A stretch of DNA of 25,247 nt from Chara braunii (taxonomy: Eukaryota; Streptophyta; Charophyceae; Charales; Characeae), in NCBI GenBank assembly GCA_003427395.1, contig BFEA01000019.1, positions 4,733,773 through 4,759,019 on the forward strand, written 5' to 3'. Of this stretch, positions 1 through 9,257 are shown piece by piece. Below the pieces are notes generated by a model, which was given only the letters and a program-made list of their open reading frames with translations, made no database searches and was not told where the DNA came from. A program made the position numbers and the translations under genes. Each line of letters starts with the position of its first letter. Position 1 is the first letter of the stretch.

Positions 1-2035
1 TGCTTTCCATCTAGTCTAGCATCTCTTGTCTTGTTCATACTTGGTATAATGTTCCGGTTGATCTTCCCTTCATATGTAAGTGTTTTCCATCTAGTCTAGC
101 ATGTCTTTGTCCTATCCGTGCTGAGTATGATGTTCCGAGTGATCTTCTCTTCACATGCATGTGTTTTCCATCTAGTCTAATCACTCATTGTCATGTTCAT
201 ACTTAGTGTAATGTCCCGGTTGATCTTTCATTCATATGCATGTGCTTTCCATATAGTGTAATCACTTATTGTCATGTTCATACTTTGTGTGATGTTCCGG
301 TTGATCTTCCCTTCATATGCAAGTGTTTTCCATCTAGTCTAACATCTCTTTGTTTCGCTCATATTCAGTGTGATGTTCCGGATGATCTTCCCTTCATATG
401 TAAGTGTTTTCCATCTAGTCTAGCATCTCCATATCTTGTTCATACTTACTGTAATGTTCCGGTTGATCTTCCCTCTATGAGCATGTGTTTCCCATCTAGT
501 CTAGCATCTCAATGTCTCATTCCTACTTAGTATGATGTTCCGGATGACCTTCCCCCTATGTGCATGTGCTTTCTATCTAGTCTAGTCTCTAATTCTCAAG
601 TTCATGTTCCGAATCTTTTACTTTGTTGAACTCTTCTCCTTCGTGCATGTGCTTCCACTAGTCTAGTCTTCATTGTCAAGTTCATGTTCCGGATCTTTAC
701 TTTGTTGAAGTCTTCTCCATTGTGCATGTGTTTTCCAGTAGTATAGTCTCATTGTTAAGTTCATGTTCCGGATCTTTACTTTGTCGAACTTTTCTCCATT
801 GTGCATGTGCTTTCCACTAGTCTAGTCTCATTGTCAACCTCATGTTTTTGATCTTTACTTTGTTGAACTCTTCTCCATTGTGCATGTGCTTTCCACTAGT
901 CTAGTCTCATTGTCAAGTTCATGTTCTGGATTTTTACTTTGTTGAACTCTTCTCCATTGTGCATGTGCCTTCCACTAGTCTAGTCTCTCATTGTCAAATT
1001 CATGTTCCTAATCTTTACTTTGTTGAAGTCTTCTCCGTTGTGCATGTGCTTTTCACTAGTCTAGTCTAATTGTCAAGTTCATGTTCCGGATTTTTACTTT
1101 GTTGAACTCTTCTCCATTGTGCATGTGTTTTCCACTAGTCTAGTCTCATTGCAAGTTAATGTTCCGGATCTTTACTTTGTTGAACTCTTCTCCATTGTGT
1201 ATTTACTTTCCACTAGTTAAGTCTCATTGTCAAGTTCATGTTCCGGATCTTTACTTTGTTGAAACTCTTCTCCATTGTGCATGTACTTTCCGCTAGTCTA
1301 GTCTCATTGTCGAGTTCATGATTCCGGATCTCTACTTTGTTGACTTCTTCTCCATTGTGCATGTGTTTTCCACTAGTCTAGTCTTATTGTCATGTTCGTG
1401 TTCCGGATCTTTACTTTGTTGAACTCTTCTCCATTGTGCATGTACTTTCCACTAGTCCAGTCTCATTGTCAAGTTTATGTTCCGGATCTTTACTTTGTGA
1501 AAACTCTTCTTCATCGTGCATGTATTTTCCACTAGTCTAGTCTCATTGTCGAGTTCATGGTTTTGGATCTCTACTTTGTTGAACTCTTTATCTTTGTGCG
1601 TATGCTTCCACTAGTCTAGTCTTCATTGTCAAGTTCAAATTCCGGTTCTTCACTTTCTTAATCCCTTGTCCTTTGTGCATGTGCTTCCACTAGTCTAGTC
1701 TTCATTGTCATGTTCATGTTCCGGTTCTTCACCTTGTTGATCCCTTGTCCTTTGTGCATGTGCTTCCATTAGTCTAGCCTCTAGTCGTCAAGTTCATACT
1801 CCGGATCCTTACCCTGTTGATCTCTTGTCCCTTGTACATGTGTTTCACTAGTCTAGCCTCTAGTTGTCAAGTTCATGTTCCGGTTCTTCACCTTGTTAAT
1901 CTCTTGTCCTTTGTGCATGTGCTTCCACTAGTCTAGCCTCTCATTGTCAAATTCATACTCCGGATCTTGTTTTGATGATCTCCTTCCCTATGAATAATGT
2001 GTTTTTCATTGGTCTAGTCTCTCCTTGTCAAATTA
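1..2035. repeat. ~80-bp minisatellite array, about 25 diverged copies
   Basis: A unit of about 78-82 bp repeats head to tail. Anchor phrases recur every ~80 bp, for example at 83, 163 and 244, then 651, 731 and 811. The first ~600 bp use a variant with CATCTAGTCTAG. The middle copies use CCACTAGTCTAGTC followed by GTTCCGGATC and CTTTACTTTGTTGAA. The last ~400 bp are a third, more diverged variant. Most middle copies contain the 11-nt dyad ACTAG-T-CTAGT. The array runs off the left edge, so its full length is unknown. An open frame at 240-530 is a by-product of a near-81-bp period (27 codons), not a gene. Confidence 0.95.
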
Positions 2036-2072
2036 TTCCAAGATATATTTATTAAATCTATCTCGCTCTTCC

Positions 2073-2073
2073 G

Positions 2074-2130
<57 letters not shown>
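2073..2130. repeat. (TC)n microsatellite
   Basis: This is a nearly uninterrupted TC dinucleotide run directly after the minisatellite, followed by C/T-rich DNA to about 2160. The minus-strand reading frame across it is only Arg/Glu low complexity. Confidence 0.95.
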
Positions 2131-2132
<2 letters not shown>

Positions 2133-2995
2133 CTTGCCCCCTCTCTCCCTCCCCCTCACTTGGCATACGACTAACCCCTTCTCCCTTCACTTGGAAACAT
2201 TGCCAAGATACGGGCGGTAAACGAAACCAGACTTCACTTGGTGGAGCAAGAGGGCAAGGGAAGGATAGCCGGTCCCTTATGCCACCAAGGAGGCAAAAGA
2301 GAGAGGACATTTAAGAAAGTGGGAGAAAGGCGGGATTCGGAAAGAAGCATAAGTTGAGAAAGAGGTCAGTTTGACTCAACCATTTCCCCGACTGTATGAC
2401 TACGAGAAGAGCATGGGCTGATTGAGCATCAAGAGGGAACAAAGAACAGCCAAAAAAATTGAAAAGATAGGCATGTGGGAAGGGCTATGTGTTGACCCCC
2501 AACAGGGGATTGTATGGATCCTCTTGCTTGTGTGGGATTGTGCAGGTGAGTGGTGGCTAGAAATGCCTTGAGCGGGACAGGGGCGAGAGGAACTGGGCAC
2601 CAAGAGTGAGAGGGAAGAGGGACAAAGGGGCTATGGGATCTTGACATAGAGCCAACCCATGGGAACGACTTTTGCGCTTGAGGACCTGGAGTGGAAATGA
2701 GAGTGCAATCATACCAAGAAAATTGTGATGTTATGTGTACATGCATATGAGGACCCCGAAAGGACTAAGGGGCCTACTTCAATGAGGAAAAATAGCAAAT
2801 TGTGAGACCAATGGATGCGTAGAGGTGAGGGGGAGGACGGTTCCGCCGCACCCCGATGACGCCATATAGCCACAATGCTTAGGGAAATGGTGCGTGGCCT
2901 AAGAATAACGCTTAGCCTACGCACAAGAGAAGAGAAATACTCAAAGAACCTCTGGACTGCATGCGTATTGGAAGGAGCAATTGTATGAGAACTCG
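2131..2995. other. Noncoding, purine-rich stretch
   Basis: The + strand is rich in G and A. There are short frames on both strands, but none has a recognisable domain or coding-like composition. I see no RNA gene, LTR end or tandem repeat. Confidence 0.5.
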
Positions 2996-3623
2996 ACAAA
3001 GAATAAAAAAAAAATCAGCGTTGCGACCAGCGAGACTACCACTCGGCGTGAGGGCTGAGCTACATCCCCAATGTCAAAGCTGTCTCGCGCGATGGCCTTC
3101 CCCCATCCATCTCAAAGCACTAGGTGGGGGTGACCTTGGGACGAATAGCCCGCGCCCTGAGCATGAGTGTGGGCGGGTCGAGCCAATTGGGACCTGCAGT
3201 GGGGTCGACTAAGGCTCGAAAGTCTATCGGGGTTTGGCCCTACAAAAATGGTGGAGGTGACGGGCATGGGGTTAAATTGACCCTTGCGATTCCGACGGGG
3301 GCGCCCGACGCATTGACGTGTACACAACCCAAAATAAGGAAAATGGACTTGTGTTTGCTCTTTCCCTTGTGAGAAATCAGATTTGAGGGCGGCTGAGCGC
3401 ATGGCATGGCCAGGCCTGGAGGAATAACATACATGCTTTGCACTTGATCAGCCGTTCCTTTGAGGAATGACTCTAACCCTCTTTCGTCCGGTGCTGGTGT
3501 TCGCCAGTCTGGGGAAGCATTGGGCAAGTCGCAGGTCGACCCTTCCTCTTCGTACGAAAGGACTCCGGTTACCTGGCAGGCGGTTGGTGCTTTGCTTAGG
3601 CCAGGTTCAAATGAAAATCCCAT
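2996..3623. other. Ambiguous open frames on both strands, no recognised product
   Basis: This block is more GC-rich than its surroundings. It carries overlapping frames on the + strand (about 3124-3372, 82 codons) and the - strand (3240-3623, 127 codons). Neither shows a motif I recognise and neither has a convincing start context. The pattern could be an old exon, a retroelement fragment, or chance openness in GC-rich DNA. I do not call a gene. Confidence 0.25.
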
Positions 3624-4974
3624 AGCGGAGTAATCCGACCGAATGGGTGCTTTCCCCTTCTTCTTTTGAGCCCAACAGACTCAGGCACTTTGCACTTTTT
3701 TTAATGATTGAAGGAACCAATATGAACACAACGGGTCATCAAAAAAGAACAATCCTACCCTATGAAAGGATAGACAAGTGAAGAGAAGGGAAATGAAGGG
3801 AGTTGCTAGACTCCAAGGAAAACTAGCTCACCCTTGAAGATTCTCACGAGAAGGAACCAACCACTATGTATGAAAGTAGGGGGAGTGACACTCATTGTCC
3901 TGAGAGAAAATTGGTGAGTTATGGGTAGGAAGCGTTGGGTGCACCAAGGGAATGACACTTGTACTATGTGTGTCCCACTTGAGACTTGTGTTTGCATGAT
4001 GGGATTCAAGCGTCCTGCCTTTCGAAAGGAAAGGATTGGTCTGCACCGGCCAGTGCGGGTTGCGAAACGTCGTTCTCTTTTGTAGGCTGCCATGTGTTCG
4101 TATGTGGAGGTCAGGCCACCGAGCTGTCGGGCGGGAGTTTGTCACGTCGGTTGATTAGTAGCATTCTCGTTCGAGCGGTGACGGGCTTCGGCTCGATGAT
4201 CTGCTGGGCGGGGTGTGAAATCTCCTCAGGCGGGGCTTAGCCTGTTGGCTGGCGGAGGGAGTACCACTGCATGCGGACAAAGACGGAGCCTCGGAGGCGG
4301 TGAGTAGCCTCTCGTAGCATGGCTTTGGGAAAGGCTGATTTTTGTCGGACCGATGGAAGTGAATGCCCGGACGACTGACTTTGTCTCTGTATTTAGGCAC
4401 TCGAGGTAACCCTCGGTGTCGGTATGGATGTGCAAAGCGGCAAGACGGGATGACGTATTCTGGATAAGGAGGAAAGGGGGAAGGTCTTGCTGAGACCTAG
4501 ATACTGCGCTCGCGACGGTTGAGCTGCGATTGAGGTATGGGATAAAACTCTACCGATAGTACCAGCGGAGAGACCATATTGGGCATGGCCGTTGAGGAGA
4601 TGACCGACCCGTATGTGGGGTTGCCTGATTTTCTTTTATGTATTCCCCCTCTGTAAAAATTGATTGAGATTGGACTGTTGGACGGACACTCTTCTAAGTC
4701 TATTCCCCCTCCCATCTAAGTCCGCACGAGTGAGAGATGATCGGAAGGAAGGAGAATAGAGGTCAATTGGAATGAAACCAAGAGAAAGAATGTGGGCAAA
4801 TGGATGACCGACCGAGGGAATTATGGGAAGAGGGTACTTAGAAAAAGAGGAGGTAAAATAGGGAGACCTTGATGAGGGGTCTGAAATAATTCTCATTTAG
4901 GACAAGGGTTGACCTGACCAAAAGGATCGGTTGGTGCCTTTTTCTGAAAACAGGGGTCGGGTGCTGAAAACAAG
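3624..4974. other. Noncoding spacer before the tandem gene array
   Basis: No frame here has a recognisable domain. A pyrimidine phrase TATTCCCCCTC occurs twice within ~60 bp (about 4639 and 4700). If the gene array belongs to the Gypsy element, this is where a 5' LTR or primer-binding site would be expected. I found no clear tRNA-complementary site, and nothing here matches the 3' noncoding DNA of the window. Confidence 0.4.
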
Positions 4975-4997
4975 ATGGCGCGATGGTTGCCTTCCCC

Positions 4998-5110
4998 GAT
5001 CTATACTAGCGGCCCGGAAATGCCAGTAGATGTAAAGGATGGGGTATCGGTCATCCTCCCGGAAAATGGAACGTGGACGGACCTTGAACCAGCGTATCAA
5101 ACGGTAATGC
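4998..5110. repeat. 113-bp exact direct repeat, left copy (assembly artefact)
   Basis: This segment is identical to 5149-5261, with only a 38-bp transposase adapter between them. A perfect duplication abutting an adapter is what an unremoved mate-pair junction produces in an assembly. The genome most likely has one copy. Confidence 0.95.
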
Positions 5111-5148
5111 CTGTCTCTTATACACATCTAGATGTGTATAAGAGACAG
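5111..5148. other. Nextera/Tn5 mosaic-end junction adapter (sequencing contaminant)
   Basis: Positions 5111-5129 are the 19-bp Tn5 mosaic end CTGTCTCTTATACACATCT, and 5130-5148 are its exact reverse complement. The two back to back form the circularisation junction of Nextera mate-pair libraries. The familiar artefact peptides VSYTHLDVYKRQ and MCIRDR appear in the frames across it. This is not biological sequence. Confidence 0.99.
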
Positions 5149-5261
5149 GATCTATACTAGCGGCCCGGAAATGCCAGTAGATGTAAAGGATGGGGTATCG
5201 GTCATCCTCCCGGAAAATGGAACGTGGACGGACCTTGAACCAGCGTATCAAACGGTAATGC
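5149..5261. repeat. 113-bp exact direct repeat, right copy (assembly artefact)
   Basis: Exact copy of 4998-5110. Past 5261 the sequence continues into the body of family copy 1, so this copy joins the true downstream sequence, while the left copy joins the true upstream sequence. Confidence 0.95.
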
Positions 5262-6000
5262 TGGAAGGAGAGGATGCTTTCCTTTGGATAGAAACAATAT
5301 GGATTAATGTCAGCTTGACGAGGCTGTCACCAAGCTTAATGGATTTGGAATTCCGAGGGACAGTGGAAGCCCGAGGGTGGGTCTACTTGTCGCGAGATGG
5401 GGAGAAAGCTATGATGATAGAGTTCACACTCGGGAATACGCCGGACGAGTTGTTTAGGAAGGCAGAAGCAGAGGTTGTGTGGGCTGCATGTCAACGGAGG
5501 GAAATGAAAATAGAAAAGGTAGACGTACGGGTGAAACTTGGGGATAAAGGAAGCATGAGGCGACTCGTAAGAACAATGCGATGTGTGCTGCCCTCCTTCC
5601 TAGTGGATGTGGTTTTCAGGACCCGGAGCAGGCCAGTACGCATATGCTTGTCCATGACGAACCTCGGGCTATACCAATGCGCTAGGCAAGATTTCTTTCG
5701 GTATCAGTAGAAATCGGGCCGTTCGAGGGGAACTGGGCGGAGGAGCTGACCAAGATACTAAACTGCCTTAGCATAGACAATATCTTTGTCCCTAGCGCTG
5801 TGCATTGGGGGATAGTCTACAGGAATGTGGCAATAGGGGAGACGTTTCTAGATGGGGTAAGGGAGTTGTTATACGACGAGGAGGACGACTTCAGTGATGA
5901 AGACGAAGATGAAGAGATAGAGGACTGAGACTTCTAAGAGGGGTGGGGAAACTTAATTCAGGAAGGACGCGTGGCCTGGTATTGTGCAGGAAAGGGAAAT

Positions 6001-6756
6001 ATGACTAGAGAAAAAAGGATGATGGAGTACCCCTTCAAAGGTTGGGAACCACGGCGACTCAGAGGAGGAATAGAAATGCCTATACCAACAGGGAACGGAT
6101 GGAGAGGAACCACGTGCGACTGGATTGGGTTTGACGTTGCCCGAGAATTGTCATATGTATGGATAGAGCGCATTTGGAACCCGATAAGGGAAGAGTAAGA
6201 ATGGGATGATATAGCAGCAGGCAAGGCAGAGTCAGTTGGAACGGTTGTCCTTTCCTAGGATGGATGACACCTGTTTTGCACCATGTTAGCAATGGGACAG
6301 GACCCGATATGGCTTGTAGGGGATGCAGAGGCCCCAACCTGAAAGGAAGGCAAGTTATTCGCCAACGAGGGATGGGACGAAGTTAGTAGCAGAGTTGTGA
6401 TGGAAGGATGGATGGAACTTAAGCCTCCAAGTCTACGGATAACGGCTTGGGTACCGGAATTCATAGCTGAGTGGTTTGGGGGGGTTGAGCACATTTTAGA
6501 AGTAGCCGACTCCATGAGAAAGGTGCATATAGAGTGTGCCTAGCTGACTGAGGAGTTCTATAGGCTCTCATTAAAATATGGGTCCTTCTACGCAGATAAA
6601 GCCGAGAAAGTCATCATCGTCCTAAGAATAGGCACGTATGACCGCCTAGAGGTAGAGGCGGAATCTTGGGACGCCATAGTTAGTCGGGAGGCGGCGGCCG
6701 CGCGCTCCTACGTAGATGATGTCTTTAAACTATTTGAGGTATTGTGGTTCGACTGA
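6001..6756 (+). pseudogene. Tandem family copy 2, unrecognised protein with five internal stops
   Basis: One frame runs from ATG 6001 to the TGA at 6754-6756 (252 codons). It is broken only by in-frame stops at 6196 (TAA), 6256 (TAG), 6265 (TGA), 6340 (TGA) and 6541 (TAG). I see no indel. The order of landmarks matches copies 1, 3 and 4: a MPIPTGNGW strand, DWIGFDV and YVWIERIW, a VGTVVLS-x-DG turn, WVPEFIAEW, then EFYRLSLKYGSFYADKAEKV and a final REAAAARSYVDDVFKLFE helix. The stop at 6265 sits at an alignment position that is Trp in copy 3. Function unknown. Confidence 0.7.
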
Positions 6757-7075
6757 ATGAGGCCAAGGGATCGAACATCGTGAAAAGGACCGAGTATGGA
6801 GGGTGTTTGTGAAATGAGGTGTAACATAAGAAAGGGGGTGTGTACATTAGGCCGCAGATGGGGCATAAGGATCGGAACAAGTGAGAAGTGGCAACAACTA
6901 GAAAATGAGGGCAGGGGTAGAATTAAACGTGTATGAGTTGGGGATAGCGGCAAGAACCAGTGTACGATAAGTAGGGAGGGTTGAAAGACTAAAAGACGAA
7001 AAACATGGAATCTCGGTGGGTGCAGCGATCGGACTAAGAAAGCAGGAAAGGGGACATTGCGAGATGACCCGGCGA
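6757..7075. other. Spacer between copies 2 and 3
   Basis: About 320 bp without a convincing frame on the + strand. A 271-codon minus-strand frame (6708-7523) spans it and runs into copy 3, but it is Pro/Leu/Ser low complexity and looks like an antisense shadow. A badly decayed partial copy of the family could lie here, but I could not align one. Confidence 0.4.
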
Positions 7076-7855
7076 ATGACGTTCTAGGAAGATAGCCCTC
7101 GTGGGATCCTGCCACCAAGAATATCAGAGGGCAAGGTTGAAATAAGCCTGCCGGCAAGAAGTACGGTAGGCAGACCGGTAATGGACTGGGTAGGGGTAGA
7201 GTTGGTGGAAGATACGGTGTACTAAGTAGTGGAGCTGGAATGGCGTGCGAGAGGGGAGTTCGGGCGCGTAAACTTGAACCGCCCAGGGCGTGTACATGCG
7301 ACGGGATCCTTACACCTGTCGGAAGAGGGATGGCGGACCTTTGGGATTGCTTTGGCTTCCGGGGATGACCCCGTGCGAATGTTCGAAGGGGCATGGCAAA
7401 TAACCTGGCGGGAGGGGTTTGAGTTTGCAGACCCAGAACGAGATGAAGTAACGGTGGAGGTAAAAGTTGCCGCGCCAGGGGGTTTTGAGTTGCCGAATAA
7501 GGTCGTACTGATGAGTCTACCACCCTTCCTGCTAAGACGAATGAGAGGCATAGAACGAGTGGAGCAGGCGGTGACTGTCGTGACTAGGCTAAATTTTGAC
7601 GAAGCATTAATGTATCGAGAATACTATCGGGTCTTTCTAGAGATGGGGCCTTTCGGGGACGAACAAGGGCGCGAGGTGCTCTGCGTTCTACGAGCTGCGG
7701 TAAATACTAGGCCAGGAGTCCTACAAATAAGCGATGAGACCATGTGGAGAGTCATCCGGCGAGAGGTAGGTCGGGGCGCGACCGACATAGATGATCTGTA
7801 CCGACTGTACGAACAGCAAGAGGAGGCTACCGCCCCCGGGGGTATAGAAGGATAG
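7076..7855 (+). pseudogene. Tandem family copy 3, unrecognised protein, best preserved copy
   Basis: The frame runs from ATG 7076 to the TAG at 7853-7855 (259 codons), with stops only at 7085 (TAG) and 7223 (TAA). From 7226 onward it is fully open for about 209 codons. The segment VEISLPARSTV followed by DWVGVELVEDTVY, just upstream of the second stop, aligns with the starts of the other copies, so I extend the gene to 7076. Landmarks are VELEWRA, GRVHATGSLHLSEEGW, VLMSLPPFLL, YYRVFLEMGPFGDEQGREVL, and a C-terminal VIRREVGRGATDIDDLYRLYEQ helix. The N-terminal half looks strand-rich and the C-terminal half helical. No known domain recognised. Confidence 0.75.
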
Positions 7856-8018
7856 TTGGGATTAGAAAAGAGAAATGAAAACACGAAGGGCAAGGGGGTA
7901 GTAGGTGGACGGTTTCCAAGGAATTGCTGTACCACTTTCTATGTGGATCATGCAGGAAATCACCAAGGTAACCATGGCAGCAAGACGTGAGCATATGGAA
8001 CTTTAGGCCCGTGTGCGA

Positions 8019-8789
8019 ATGGCGCGCCAACCCCGGTACCCCGGACCGTCGTGGAATAACGATGGACGCTGGGAAGTATCCCTCCCATCGAGTTCAACTT
8101 ATCGGGGGTTCGATATAGAATGGCGGGCTGTGACTTTGGGGAGGGACGCCGCCTTCATGTTGGTAGAATGTCGGTGGATAGTGATGAGACTCAACCGAGG
8201 ACCCGGGAACGATCTGTTTTCCAATCTGGAAGTTACCGGGACCATGTATCTGCCAGAGATCGGGTGACACTTGTTGGGGGTAGGGATAGCACAAGGTCAC
8301 GAGCTGGTGCCGGTTTTTCAAAGGGCCGCCCGGACGTTGACCCGGATAGGACAATCAGTCAGGGGTAGAAGGAACGTGGGCTTACTTACCCGGGTGGAAA
8401 TGGGGGGATGGCGTGAATTCAGAGCACCAACCACGCCGCTGAGGTGCCGGGTCCCCCGTTTTATGATATATCTCGTCTTCGGGAGCCTCGCAAGGGCGCG
8501 AGAGCTGGCAGACTCAACAATAATGTGGGCAGACCACTTTTCCTCCCTAACCATCGGGATGTTATACGATGTCGCCGTGAGGCATGGGCCGTTCTGGGGA
8601 AACAGGGCCCACGAGTTACTGGAGGTCATCCATATCCTGATATTTCGTGCGCCCTGGCTAGACCGGACAGGGTACGAACGCATAATCCAAAGGGAAATCG
8701 AGATAGGAGAGAGCTATTTGGCAGGTGTGGCTGAGCTATTCGAGGAGCCGACCGAACCGGAAGAACCACGAGGGCGCGAGCGAGACTAG
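8019..8789 (+). pseudogene. Tandem family copy 4, unrecognised protein with one TGA stop
   Basis: ATG 8019 (MARQPRYPG, resembling the MARWLPSP start of copy 1) opens a frame to the TAG at 8787-8789 (256 codons), broken only by TGA at 8265-8267. Reading through, WEVSLPSSS, AVTLGRDAAFMLVECRWI, LEVTGTMYLPEIG, RFMIYLVFG, LYDVAVRHGPFWGNRAHELL and IIQREIEIGESYLAGVAELFEE align block by block with copies 1-3. The tail is rich in Glu, Pro and Arg. With one lesion this is among the least damaged copies. It ends ~470 bp before the likely gag start. Function unknown. Confidence 0.75.
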
Positions 8790-8925
8790 GATCCGCAGGA
8801 AGGCCAATAGGGCAGATCCAGTATAGTTCGCTGCGTACGGAAATCCGCCGATGAGAATAAGAAAGGGGCCTCGGACCCGGATGGCTAAGACCCACTAGAA
8901 AAACAAAGAAGGGGGTAGACTCCTA

Positions 8926-9192
8926 ATGAGTGACCATAACCAGGAAGGTAAAAAAAACGGGAAACGCTGCTCGGGAAGGCTTACCCTAGCAGGATGCCTA
9001 ACCCGGACTCCCTCGCGTCGGCTGACGGGACAAGGGCACTACAAACGAGCTTGTGGTAAAGGAAGCCTTGTCACGTTCATAGCTCGGCTGGGCGGCAGGG
9101 CCAGTCGTGACTCCTCCTTAAGGAAGGGCAATCAGGAAAACGGGGATAGGAAAGGAGACTATAAAGATAAGCCAACAGAGCTTGGAGCCTAG
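8926..9192 (+). CDS. Small basic hypothetical ORF between copy 4 and gag
   Basis: An 88-codon frame starts at ATG 8926 (MSDHNQEGKKNGKR...) and ends at TAG 9190-9192. It is rich in Lys, Arg and Gly and has no recognised motif. It lies in the same frame as the main gag frame (9319 on) but is separated from it by several stops. It could be a decayed leader or gag N-terminus, or a chance frame. Confidence 0.3.
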   Translation: MSDHNQEGKKNGKRCSGRLTLAGCLTRTPSRRLTGQGHYKRACGKGSLVTFIARLGGRASRDSSLRKGNQENGDRKGDYKDKPTELGA

Positions 9193-9257
9193 GGAACCTA
9201 AAAACCTCGCATTGCGTGTGTCCTGGGATTTTTTTGGCTTATGCAGAACTAGGCAAA

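Larger units (their letters stand above)
4975..5928 (+). pseudogene. Tandem family copy 1, unrecognised protein, interrupted by a library artefact
   Basis: The frame starts at ATG 4975 (MARWLPSP...). It is interrupted at 4998-5261 by an exact 113-bp duplication around a 38-bp adapter. Discounting those 151 bp puts both sides in one frame, which stays open to a stop at 5708-5710. The C-terminal part then continues one frame over (from about 5701 to the TGA at 5926-5928), so a single-base frameshift lies near 5690-5705. Landmarks shared with the three copies downstream are an ILP strand, an FLWIE..W core, a G-V-YLSRDG turn, an LPSFLVDV segment, a ...EIGPF block and an amphipathic ELTKIL helix. 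The tail is very acidic (DEDEDEEIED). I recognise no known family. The product would be about 265 residues, with no signal peptide or membrane span. Confidence 0.75.

Noticed and set aside
240-530. 96-codon + frame with repeated Cys/Pro/Ser peptide
   Set aside because: It lies wholly inside the ~80-bp minisatellite. The repeated peptide of about 27 residues simply reflects a near-81-bp period.
2014-2310. 98-codon minus-strand frame
   Set aside because: Half of it is an Arg-Glu repeat encoded by the (TC)n tract.
3588-3610. Possible tRNA B-box (GGTTCAAAT)
   Set aside because: It lacks the final CC of the B-box. There is no A-box at the right distance and no cloverleaf.
5051-5251. Short frames across the adapter, such as MCIRDR... 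and ...THLDVYKRQ
   Set aside because: These peptides are translations of the Nextera mosaic-end junction, not proteins.
6708-7523. 271-codon minus-strand frame
   Set aside because: Its composition is Pro/Leu/Ser low complexity, it has no motif, and it lies antisense to family copy 3, which aligns with three relatives.
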